Positions 1-6,127 of a stretch of DNA of 11,441 nt are shown in pieces (position 1 is the first letter of the stretch; each line of letters starts with the position of its first letter). Below the pieces are notes generated by a model, which saw only the letters and a program-made list of their open reading frames with translations, had not been told where the DNA came from and searched no databases. A program made the position numbers and the translations under genes. Location of the stretch: NCBI GenBank assembly GCA_031383745.1, contig JANMZX010000473.1, positions 1 to 11,441 of the forward strand. The letters are read 5' to 3'. This DNA is from CAISIP01 sp031383745 (GTDB taxonomy: Bacteria > Pseudomonadota > Gammaproteobacteria > Burkholderiales > Burkholderiaceae_C).

Positions 1-414
1 GTGGAACACATCGCCGCGGTTGACGTCGAGCACCACGCCGTGCTCGATGCGACCACGCACCGACAGCGCGATGCTTACGCTGTACGCCGGATAACCGTGG
101 ATGAAATTGTTGGTGCCGTCGAGCGGGTCGACGATCCACACACGGTCGGACGCCGCATTGCCGTGCGCGATCTGCGACTCCTCGCCCTGCACCGCATGGT
201 CCGGAAACGCCGCCAGCAGCGTCTCGACAATCGCCTGCTCGGACACCACGTCGACCTGCGTGACATAGTCGTTGGGGCGCTTGGCCCGGACCTGCAGCGA
301 CGCCGGGTCCTGTGCCGCGGCACGGATCAGCGCGCCAGCACGCGTCGCAGCCTGCACCGCCACCGTCAGCACCGGGTGCAGGGGCGGGAGCAGCATCGGC
401 CCGGGGTCTTGCAT
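1..414 (-). CDS. suhB: Inositol monophosphatase family protein (SuhB-like), N-terminal part
   Basis: This is the first 138 codons of an inositol-1-monophosphatase family protein; the rest runs off the left edge. The family dephosphorylates myo-inositol phosphates with Mg2+, and SuhB also acts with the Nus factors in rRNA transcription. The metal-site signatures are visible: GEES at residues 77-80 and WIVDPLDGTNNFIHGYP at 93-109, whose two Asp (96 and 99) are the expected metal ligands. The N-terminal segment LHPVLTVAVQAATRAGALI matches the first helix of SuhB. ATG at 414 was taken as the start; a second in-frame ATG at 396 would give LLPPLHPVL after Met and is equally plausible, since neither has a clear Shine-Dalgarno sequence. 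It lies 45 bp downstream of the dehydrogenase gene in the same direction, so co-transcription is possible. The family is certain; the SuhB assignment is inferred from similarity to the E. coli N-terminus. Confidence 0.88.
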   Translation of the reverse strand, partial: MQDPGPMLLPPLHPVLTVAVQAATRAGALIRAAAQDPASLQVRAKRPNDYVTQVDVVSEQAIVETLLAAFPDHAVQGEESQIAHGNAASDRVWIVDPLDGTNNFIHGYPAYSVSIALSVRGRIEHGVVLDVNRGDVFH

Positions 415-441
415 GGTGTTGTCCAATGGGTGGGGGAAGCC

Positions 442-456
442 GTGCGCAAAGCGCAC
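442..456. other. Perfect short hairpin after the dehydrogenase stop codon
   Basis: GTGCGC-AAA-GCGCAC forms a perfect 6-bp stem with a 3-nt loop, four bases downstream (minus strand) of the dehydrogenase stop codon and ahead of suhB. No T-tract follows on the minus strand, so it is not a canonical rho-independent terminator. It may stabilise the 3' end or attenuate read-through into suhB, or be chance in GC-rich DNA. Confidence 0.35.
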
Positions 457-459
457 ATC

Positions 460-1392
460 CTACTGGTGGTCGCCTCCGCCCTGCTTGTTGTGCGGCAGGG
501 TAATGCCCGGGAACACCTTGATCACTGCGCTGTCATCCTCGCGCCCGAAGCCGGCGCTGGACGCCTGCATGAACATCTGGTGCGCGGTCGCCGACAGTGG
601 CAGCGGGAACTTGCTGGCACGCGCGGTGTCGAGCACCAGGCCCAGATCCTTGACAAAGATGTCGACCGCCGACAGGGGCGTGTAGTCGCCGGCCAGCACG
701 TGCGCCATGCGGTTCTCGAACATCCAGCTGTTGCCCGCGCTGTGGGTGATCACCTCGTACAACGCTGCAGGGTCGACCCCCTCGCGCAGCCCGAGCGCCA
801 TGGCTTCGGCGGCAGCGGCGATGTGCACGCCGGCCAGCAGCTGGTTGATGATCTTGACCTTGCTCCCCGCGCCGGCCTGGTCGCCTAGCCGGTAGACCTT
901 GGCGGCCATCGCATCGAGCACGGCGCCGCAGCGGGCATATGCCGCCGGTGTGCCGGAGGTCATCATCGTCATCTGCGCGCTTGCCGCCTTGGCGGCACCA
1001 CCGGAGATCGGCGCGTCGAGGTACAGGATGCCCAGTGCCGCAAGCCGGGTCTCCAGGGCCGCCGACCAGTTCGGGTCGACCGTGCTGCACATCACGAACA
1101 CGCTGCCTGGGCGCAACGCGGCGGCGCACGCCCCGGCGCCGAACAGCACCTCTTCCGTCTGCACCGCGTTGACCACCACCGACACCAGCACGTCGCTGGC
1201 CTGCGCCACTTCCGCCGGCGTGGCACAGGCCTGGCCGCCGCCTTGCGCGAACGCGTCGGCCACGGCGCTGCGGATGTCGTGCACCCGCAACGCGTACCCG
1301 GCGCGGCGCAGCGACGACGCCATGCCCAGCCCCATGGCGCCGAGCCCGATCAGGCCCACCCGAACCTCTTGTGTCTGCGCGTCTTGTGTCAT
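460..1392 (-). CDS. ltnD: 3-hydroxyisobutyrate dehydrogenase family, L-threonate dehydrogenase-like
   Basis: A complete 310-residue NAD(P)-dependent beta-hydroxyacid dehydrogenase, the usual size for the family. The Rossmann signature GLGAMG is at residues 16-21, with D39 at the end of the second strand, which favours NAD+. The substrate motif DAPISGG is at 127-133. The catalytic-lysine segment is GSKVKIINQ at 176-184 (Lys180, Asn183), and a second conserved lysine lies in KDLGL (248-252). The branch closest by eye is L-threonate dehydrogenase (LtnD/YgbJ type), which oxidises L-threonate to 2-oxo-tetronate. 2-hydroxy-3-oxopropionate reductase (GarR) and 3-hydroxyisobutyrate dehydrogenase remain possible. 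ATG at 1392 is preceded by AGGA at 1400-1403 with 7-nt spacing. The LtnD partners, the four-carbon acid-sugar kinase OtnK and aldolase OtnC, are not in the window. The divergent GAF-Fis regulator across 49 bp is a likely controller. Family assignment is secure; the exact substrate is inferred. Confidence 0.72.
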   Translation of the reverse strand: MTQDAQTQEVRVGLIGLGAMGLGMASSLRRAGYALRVHDIRSAVADAFAQGGGQACATPAEVAQASDVLVSVVVNAVQTEEVLFGAGACAAALRPGSVFVMCSTVDPNWSAALETRLAALGILYLDAPISGGAAKAASAQMTMMTSGTPAAYARCGAVLDAMAAKVYRLGDQAGAGSKVKIINQLLAGVHIAAAAEAMALGLREGVDPAALYEVITHSAGNSWMFENRMAHVLAGDYTPLSAVDIFVKDLGLVLDTARASKFPLPLSATAHQMFMQASSAGFGREDDSAVIKVFPGITLPHNKQGGGDHQ

Positions 1393-1441
1393 GCGGCCAT
1401 CCTACAACAGCACGCCGCGCATCGGGCACAATGACCGGGCG
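1393..1441. promoter_or_regulatory. 49-bp divergent promoter gap between ltnD-like gene and GAF-Fis regulator
   Basis: Both genes must be driven from this short gap or from inside each other's 5' ends. It holds the ribosome site of the minus-strand gene (AGGA, 1400-1403). On the plus strand a possible -10 box, CACAAT, lies at 1427-1432, only 9 nt before the regulator's ATG, with no convincing -35. If real, the regulator mRNA would be nearly leaderless, which fits the absence of a Shine-Dalgarno sequence. No clear palindromic operator is visible. Confidence 0.3.
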
Positions 1442-2602
1442 ATGCACGCGCCCGTACCCAGCCCTCCCCCGTCCGCGAGCCCGGCGCGGCTCGACGCGAT
1501 TGCGCGTGCACGCCGCGCGATGCTGCAGGAGCATGCGCCGGCAGCCGGCGGGCTCGTCGCCCCATGGATCGAGCGCTCCTGGCAGCGCTGCCTGGCGATT
1601 GGCCACGATCCGCGGCAGACGGTCGGCTTCGACGCGCTGAGCACGGCGCAGTCGCAGCACACGCGCGAGTCCAACCGGGTGTTGACCGAGGCGGCGCGAC
1701 CTGTGCTGCTGGAGCTCGGCCGCGCACTCGCTGCCACCGGCTACTTCGCGATCCTGACCAACGCGCAAGGTGTCGTGGTGGACGTGAACGGGCCGATCGA
1801 CCGCAGCGACCGCCGCGCCGACCTGATCACCCGCATCGGCGTCGATCTGTCGGAGCACTGCGTGGGTACCACGGCCATCGGCGCGGCGCTGACCGAGCTG
1901 CAGCCGGTCTGGCTGCATCGCGGCGAGCACTTCTTCAACGACACCTCCAGCTACAGCTGCGCCGGCGCGCCTTTGTTCGGGCCCAGCGGCGCCTGTGTCG
2001 GCATGCTGGACCTGACGGGTGTCGACGCTCCGGAGCGCCCGGAACTGAAACACCTGGTGGTGCAATCGGCGCGCACCATCGAAAACGCACTCGCGCTGCG
2101 CCAGCAACATGCCCTGCTGCTGCGGCTGAACTGGCCCGGCCATCGCCTCGGCGAAGACAGCGACGGTCTGGTCGGCCTCGACCGCGACGGCTTTGTCACG
2201 ACCAGCAACAGCGCGGCACGCCAGATGCTGCCCCAGCTGGCCGGCCCTGCGGCCAATGGTGGCCCCCGCTCCCACGCGAGCGAACTGTTCGCCCTGTCGC
2301 TCGACCGGTTGTTCGATGCCGCGCAGGAACCGGCCACGGTGCTCGACATGCCCTTGTGGTCCGGCCTGCGTGTGCAGGCTCTGGTAGCCGCCGCCGGCTT
2401 GTCCATGACCGCCAGTTCGGCCTGGAACGCCATGGCGCGCACGGCGCCGGCGATGCCGGACCGGCGCCGCTTGCGGGACATCGAAACCGCGCTGATCCGC
2501 AAGGCGGTGGACGATGCCCGGGGCAATGTGGCCCAGGCCGCGCAGCAGTTGGGGGTCAGCCGCGCGACGGTCTACCGCAAGCTCGGCATCCAGCGCGGCT
2601 GA
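1442..2602 (+). CDS. AcoR-like GAF / Fis-HTH transcriptional regulator lacking the AAA+ domain
   Basis: A 386-residue regulator resembling the ends of AcoR-type sigma-54 activators. The N-terminal segment PWIERSWQRCLAIGHDP (41-57) is typical of the AcoR family. It is followed by a GAF sensor domain at roughly 85-220, with EHCVGTTAIGAAL (138-150) and SYSCAGAPLFGPSG (170-183), then a PAS-like stretch (about 225-300). The C-terminus (343-384) is a Fis-type HTH: IETALIRKAVDDARGN, then AQAAQQLGVSRATVYRKLGI. Full AcoR proteins are about 600-650 residues and carry a central AAA+ ATPase; here the PAS-like part runs almost directly into the HTH, with no Walker A or GAFTGA motif. It therefore cannot remodel sigma-54 polymerase and probably acts as an ordinary DNA-binding activator or repressor. 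ATG at 1442 is chosen because the frame upstream runs through the ltnD-like gene antisense. It ends 7 bp from the convergent tupA stop. The divergent dehydrogenase gene is its probable target; the ligand is unknown. Confidence 0.82.
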   Translation: MHAPVPSPPPSASPARLDAIARARRAMLQEHAPAAGGLVAPWIERSWQRCLAIGHDPRQTVGFDALSTAQSQHTRESNRVLTEAARPVLLELGRALAATGYFAILTNAQGVVVDVNGPIDRSDRRADLITRIGVDLSEHCVGTTAIGAALTELQPVWLHRGEHFFNDTSSYSCAGAPLFGPSGACVGMLDLTGVDAPERPELKHLVVQSARTIENALALRQQHALLLRLNWPGHRLGEDSDGLVGLDRDGFVTTSNSAARQMLPQLAGPAANGGPRSHASELFALSLDRLFDAAQEPATVLDMPLWSGLRVQALVAAAGLSMTASSAWNAMARTAPAMPDRRRLRDIETALIRKAVDDARGNVAQAAQQLGVSRATVYRKLGIQRG

Positions 2603-2609
2603 GCGGCGG

Positions 2610-3446
2610 TCAGCGCGCGGCGTTCGGGAAGAACAGCTGCTCGCCACCGATCTTGTAGGACGCGATCACCGACTGCCCGGCGGGGGAAACCACCCAGTCG
2701 ACGAACTTCTGCGCCCCGGCCAGCTTCACGTGGGGATGCTTGGCCGGGTTCACCACCATCACGCCATACTGGTTGAAGAGCTTGGTGTCGCCCTCGACGA
2801 GTATCGCCAGGTCTCCCCGGTTCTTGAAGCTCAGCCAGGTGCCCCGGTCGGCCAACACGTAGGCGCCGGTGCTGGCGGCCATGTTGAGTGCCGGGCCCAT
2901 TCCGCAACCGCATTCCCGGTAGCCTGCGCCTTTCCTGTCGGCCGGGCCGGCCATCGACCAGAAGCGCAATTCCGCCGCATGGGTGCCGCTCTTGTCGCCG
3001 CGCGACACGAAGTTGCCGTTGGCAGCAGAAAGTTTCTTCAACGCCTCGACGATGTCGCGCCCGCGGATCCGGGCCGGGTCCGCGGCCGGCCCCACCAGCA
3101 CAAAGTCGTTGTACATCACCGGGAAACGCCTGACGGCGAAACCTTCGGCGACGACTTTTTCCTCGGCGGCCTGGTCATGCACGAACAACACGTCGGCATC
3201 GCCGCGGCGGCCCATGTCGATGGCCTGGCCGGTGCCCAAGGCCACCACCTTGACATCGATGCCGCTGGCGTTCTTGAATTCTGGCAACAGATGGGCAAAC
3301 AGGCCCGATTGCTCGGTGGACGTGGTGGAGGCCATGACGATCGGCTGGGTCTGCGCCTGCACCAGGGGCAACACCAGTGCGCAGCCGAGCGCCAGCAGAA
3401 GCCGCCGGCCGCGGCCGGGTGAATTGAATATTCGCATTGCGTTCAT
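2610..3446 (-). CDS. tupA: Tungstate ABC transporter, periplasmic binding protein TupA
   Basis: A 278-residue periplasmic protein that captures tungstate and delivers it to TupB/TupC. A Sec signal peptide covers about residues 4-31 (RRLLLALGCALVLPLVQA, then QTQP). The mature start MASTTSTEQSGLF holds the STTS version of the TTTS oxyanion loop. It is followed by LLPEFKNASGIDVKVVALGTG, by GDADVLFVH (82-90) and by SRGDKSGTH (148-156), whose Arg149 fits the oxyanion-binding arginine of TupA. ADRGTWLSFKN (199-209) and the YKIGGEQLFFPNA tail (264-276) are family hallmarks. The usual GQGMG loop reads ECGCGMGPALN (178-188), with Cys179 and Cys181, probably a lineage variant. ATG at 3446 is preceded by GGGAGAA (3452-3458), with GGAG 7 nt from the start, and overlaps the tupC stop by ATGA, so translation is likely coupled. 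It is last in tupBCA, an unusual place for the most abundant component, and its strong ribosome site may compensate. Molybdate binding is the main alternative specificity. Confidence 0.9.
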   Translation of the reverse strand: MNAMRIFNSPGRGRRLLLALGCALVLPLVQAQTQPIVMASTTSTEQSGLFAHLLPEFKNASGIDVKVVALGTGQAIDMGRRGDADVLFVHDQAAEEKVVAEGFAVRRFPVMYNDFVLVGPAADPARIRGRDIVEALKKLSAANGNFVSRGDKSGTHAAELRFWSMAGPADRKGAGYRECGCGMGPALNMAASTGAYVLADRGTWLSFKNRGDLAILVEGDTKLFNQYGVMVVNPAKHPHVKLAGAQKFVDWVVSPAGQSVIASYKIGGEQLFFPNAAR

Positions 3447-4156
3447 ACCTGTTCTCCCTTGACAAAAAGATGGGCCGCTGCGGAGACCTGTTGCAGCCGC
3501 TGCGTGTTGAAGAAATCCTGCACCGGCAGGTCGGCCGCGACACGGCCCTGCTCCAGATAGACCACGCGGCTGGCCAGCCGCTTGACCTGACCCAGGTTGT
3601 GGCTGGCAAACACCAGCGTCATCGGCTGGCCATCCACGCCGGCTGCGAAGCCCGCCATCAGGGCCTCGACCTCCCGCTTGGCATGCGGGTCCAGGCTGGC
3701 GGTCGGCTCGTCGAGCAGCAGCAGACCCGGGCGGCGCACCCAGGCGCGGGCCAGCGCCACGCGTTGTTGCTGACCGCCAGACAGCGTGCGGGCATTGCGC
3801 CCAGCCAGCATCGCGAGGCCGACACGCTGCAGGCCTTCCATCGCCAGCCCCTGGGCCGCCCCCCAGCGCGCGCCAGCCATCCACAAGCCGAGCGCCACGT
3901 TGTTGCGCACCGATGTGCGCAGCATGAACGGGCGCTGGAACACCATCGCCTGGCGCACCGACGAGTCGCACACCAGGACACCCGCAGTGGGACGCTGCAA
4001 CCCGTGCAGCAGCCGCAGCAAGGTGCTTTTTCCGCTGCCGTTGCTGCCCACCAGCGCCACACGCTCACCCGGCTGCACCTGCAGTGTGACCGCCGACAGG
4101 GCCGCCAGGCGGGAAAAGACCACCGACACTCCGGCCGCTTCCAGCACCGGCCTCAC
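3443..4156 (-). CDS. tupC: Tungstate ABC transporter, ATP-binding subunit TupC
   Basis: A 237-residue cytoplasmic ATPase powering tungstate import. All ABC motifs are intact: Walker A GSNGSGKST at 37-45, Q-loop glutamine 74 (VFQRPFMLR), signature LSGGQ at 125-129 followed by QQR, Walker B LLLLDE at 145-150 with PTASLD as D-loop, and the switch histidine His186 (FASHNLGQ). There is no C-terminal TOBE/MOP oxyanion-sensing domain of the ModC type, as usual for TupC; the protein ends after a short tail containing QDFFNTQ, typical of this subfamily. The start is GTG at 4156, overlapping the tupB stop in GTGA, and the stop overlaps tupA in ATGA, giving a three-gene translationally coupled operon. 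Specificity is assigned from the TupA and TupB neighbours rather than from this subunit. Confidence 0.9.
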   Translation of the reverse strand: MRPVLEAAGVSVVFSRLAALSAVTLQVQPGERVALVGSNGSGKSTLLRLLHGLQRPTAGVLVCDSSVRQAMVFQRPFMLRTSVRNNVALGLWMAGARWGAAQGLAMEGLQRVGLAMLAGRNARTLSGGQQQRVALARAWVRRPGLLLLDEPTASLDPHAKREVEALMAGFAAGVDGQPMTLVFASHNLGQVKRLASRVVYLEQGRVAADLPVQDFFNTQRLQQVSAAAHLFVKGEQV

Positions 4157-4890
4157 ACCCCCACCCCCGCGAGCGCGGCACCGGCGCCGCCCTCGACCCG
4201 CTCGCGCCAGCGCCGGACCAGCGCAATCACCGCATTGAGCACCAGCACAACGCCCAGCAGCACCATGCCCAGCGCCAGTGCCAGCGGCAGGTCGCCCTTG
4301 CTGGTTTCGAGTGCGATGGCGGTGGTCATCACGCGGGTGAAACCGTCGATGTTGCCGCCCACCACCATCACTGCGCCGACCTCGGACACCGCACGTCCGA
4401 AGGATGCGATCAGCACCGTCAGCAGCGCGTACCGTTCATCCCAGGCCAGCAGCAGGCTGCGCGACAAGACACCCGCACCCAGCGACTGCAACTGCTCGCC
4501 ATGCGCCCGCTCCGCATCCTCGACCACCTGGCGTGTGAGCGCAGTCACCACCGGCAGCACCAGGATGCATTGCGCCAGCACCATGGCCTTGAAGCTGAAC
4601 AGCCAGCCCAGGTGACCGAGCGGCCCGGATCGCGACAGCAGCAGGTAGACCACCAGTCCCACCACCACCGAAGGCACGGCGAGCAGGGTATTGAGCAGCG
4701 TCAGCAGCATTCCGCGCGCCGCAAACCGGGCCACCCCGAGCCAGGCGCCAGCGACGAGGCCGATACCGCAGGCCAGCAGGCAGGCGATGCCGCTGACCGC
4801 CAGCGAACGGCCGACGATGGTCCACAAACCGGGGTCGGGGGTGATCACGAGTAGCAGCGCTGTTGCCGCGCTTTGCGCAAAAGAGGACAT
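4153..4890 (-). CDS. tupB: Tungstate ABC transporter, permease subunit TupB
   Basis: A 245-residue inner-membrane permease with several strongly hydrophobic segments: SLAVSGIACLLACGIGLVAGAW, LLTLLNTLLAVPSVVVGLVVYLLL, MVLAQCILVLPVVTAL and a C-terminal LALALGMVLLGVVLVLNAVIALV. The cytoplasmic coupling loop runs from DAERAHGEQLQSLGAG to ASFGRAVSEVGAVMVVGGN; the ASFGRA-SEVGAVM-VGGN segment is a hallmark of TupB. ATG at 4890 (MSSFAQSAATALL) is preferred. A GTG at 4953 in the same frame would add 21 residues but would place translation across the probable operator, and its extra sequence has no family character. No good Shine-Dalgarno precedes 4890. It is the first gene of tupBCA and is divergent from the ModE-like regulator, with the inverted repeat lying 24-55 bases upstream of its ATG. 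Confidence 0.9.
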   Translation of the reverse strand: MSSFAQSAATALLLVITPDPGLWTIVGRSLAVSGIACLLACGIGLVAGAWLGVARFAARGMLLTLLNTLLAVPSVVVGLVVYLLLSRSGPLGHLGWLFSFKAMVLAQCILVLPVVTALTRQVVEDAERAHGEQLQSLGAGVLSRSLLLAWDERYALLTVLIASFGRAVSEVGAVMVVGGNIDGFTRVMTTAIALETSKGDLPLALALGMVLLGVVLVLNAVIALVRRWRERVEGGAGAALAGVGV

Positions 4891-4913
4891 GGGGCAGGAA
4901 AGAGAGCTTGCGG

Positions 4914-4945
4914 TATCGTAGGTGCTATGACAATGACCTGCGATA
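4914..4945. promoter_or_regulatory. Probable operator: inverted repeat between tupB and its divergent regulator
   Basis: TATCGTAGGT (4914-4923) and ACCTGCGATA (4936-4945) are reverse complements at 9 of 10 positions, separated by 12 bases. The centre-to-centre distance is about two helical turns, as expected for a dimeric winged-helix protein. The overall length is close to ModE boxes, although the arms are not the exact E. coli ModE consensus. It sits in the only gap between tupB and the ModE-like gene, 9 bases before the latter's GTG, so it could repress both. Binding by that regulator is inferred from position and symmetry. Confidence 0.6.
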
Positions 4946-4954
4946 TGAACCACC

Positions 4955-6127
4955 GTGCATAGGCTCCAGTTCCACTACACACTGGGGCGCGACAGCAGCC
5001 CGGCGCTGGTGCGCAACCCCTTGATCGACCTGCTGCAGGCGGTGTCGTCCCACGGCTCGATATCGGCCGCCGCGCGGGCCCTGGGCCTGTCCTACCGCCA
5101 CGTCTGGGGAGAACTCAAGCGCTGGGAGGATGCACTCGGCAATGGCCTGGTAGTTTGGGAGAAGGGCCAGTCGGCCAGGCTAACCGAGTTCGGATCCAAG
5201 CTGATGTGGGCCGAGCGCCAGGCCCAGGCGCGCCTGGCACCCCAGATCGAGGCCCTGCGCGGCGAACTGGAGCGCGCATTCGCGGTGGCCTTCGACGAAC
5301 ATGCACATGTCGCCACCTTGTATGCCAGCCATGACGATGCGCTGGCGGCGCTGCGCGAATTCGCGCTGGCAACCGGGCCGGACAGCGACGGGCGGCGCGA
5401 CGCGCCCGGGCCGCTGCACCTGGACATCCGCTTCTGCGGCAGCCTGGACGCCCTGCGCGCCCTCAACGAAGGCCGCTGCGAGATGGCGGGCTTCCACACC
5501 CTGCAGCACCCCTCGCCCGGTTCGCTGGCAGAACGGATCTACAAGCCGCTGTTGCAACCCGGCCGCCACAAGATCATCGGCTTCGCCCAGCGCACGCAGG
5601 GCCTGATGGTGGCGCGGGGCAATCCGCTGGCTCTGCAGTCGCTGTCAGATGTGCACCGGCTCCAGGCCCGGTTCGTGAACCGCGCCCACGGCACCGGGAC
5701 CCGCGTCGTACTCGACGAACTGTTGGCGCAGGCCGGACTGCAAGGCAGCGACCTGCCGGGGTATGGCGCGAGCGAGCCGTCCCACAGTGCTGTCGCGCTG
5801 GCGATCGCTGCCGGCGCAGCCGACGTGGGACTGGGGATCGAAGTGGCCGCCCGCAGCCAGGGGCTGGACTTCGTGCCGCTCGTCGCGGAAAACTACCATC
5901 TGGCATGTCTGAAGTCGGCCCTGGCCCAGCCGGCGACGCAGGCACTGCTCACGCTGCTGCGCAGCGCGCAGTGGCGCACCCGGCTCGACACGATGACGGG
6001 GTACCGCAGCAGCCGCAGCGGCGAGATCCTGTCCCTGCGCGAAATCCTGCCGTGGTGGCAGTTCAAGCCGCGCAGGACCGGAAACCCGCAAACACGTGGT
6101 CGCAGTGCGGTGGCTGGAAGTACCTGA
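4955..6127 (+). CDS. ModE-like winged-helix regulator fused to a PBP-like sensor domain
   Basis: A 390-residue transcription factor. Residues about 20-85 form a ModE/LysR-type winged helix: LIDLLQAVSSHGSISAAARALGLSYRHVWGELKRWE, then a wing with LTEFGSKL. Instead of ModE's C-terminal MOP domains, residues about 118-345 form a periplasmic-binding-protein-like domain (PF12727 type) with YASHDDALAAL, DIRFCGSLDALRALNEGRCEMAGFH, FVNRAHGTGTRVVLDELL and AIAAGAADVGLGI. There is no signal peptide, so it senses its ligand in the cytoplasm. The adjacent divergent tupBCA operon makes tungstate or molybdate (or a molybdenum/tungsten cofactor precursor) the likely ligand, but this is context inference. The only usable in-frame start is GTG at 4955, because a TGA stops the frame at 4946-4948. 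The last 21 residues overlap the convergent senA-like gene and look unconserved, suggesting the reading frame ran on past an ancestral stop. Confidence 0.82.
   Translation: MHRLQFHYTLGRDSSPALVRNPLIDLLQAVSSHGSISAAARALGLSYRHVWGELKRWEDALGNGLVVWEKGQSARLTEFGSKLMWAERQAQARLAPQIEALRGELERAFAVAFDEHAHVATLYASHDDALAALREFALATGPDSDGRRDAPGPLHLDIRFCGSLDALRALNEGRCEMAGFHTLQHPSPGSLAERIYKPLLQPGRHKIIGFAQRTQGLMVARGNPLALQSLSDVHRLQARFVNRAHGTGTRVVLDELLAQAGLQGSDLPGYGASEPSHSAVALAIAAGAADVGLGIEVAARSQGLDFVPLVAENYHLACLKSALAQPATQALLTLLRSAQWRTRLDTMTGYRSSRSGEILSLREILPWWQFKPRRTGNPQTRGRSAVAGST

Noticed and set aside
442..456. GTGCGC/GCGCAC hairpin as an intrinsic terminator of the ltnD-like gene
   Set aside because: No T-run follows on the minus strand; kept only as an unassigned hairpin.
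1..888. Long open frame on the plus strand (295 codons)
   Set aside because: It is antisense to suhB and the ltnD-like gene, has Arg/His-rich low-information composition, and arises from the GC-rich codon pattern of the real genes.
899..1441. In-frame upstream extension of the GAF-Fis regulator
   Set aside because: It lies antisense inside the ltnD-like gene and has no family similarity; family sequence begins shortly after ATG 1442.
533..2647. 704-codon open frame on the minus strand
   Set aside because: It is antisense to the GAF-Fis regulator and out of frame over the ltnD-like gene. The translation is Arg/Ala/Gly-rich with no domain, typical of a shadow frame in high-GC DNA.
3447..3971. 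In-frame upstream extension of tupA
   Set aside because: It overlaps tupC in another frame and would bury the clear signal peptide; the ATG at 3446 has a good ribosome site and an ATGA overlap with tupC.
4891..4953. GTG-started 21-residue extension of tupB
   Set aside because: It crosses the probable operator and adds residues with no family character before the hydrophobic N-terminus.
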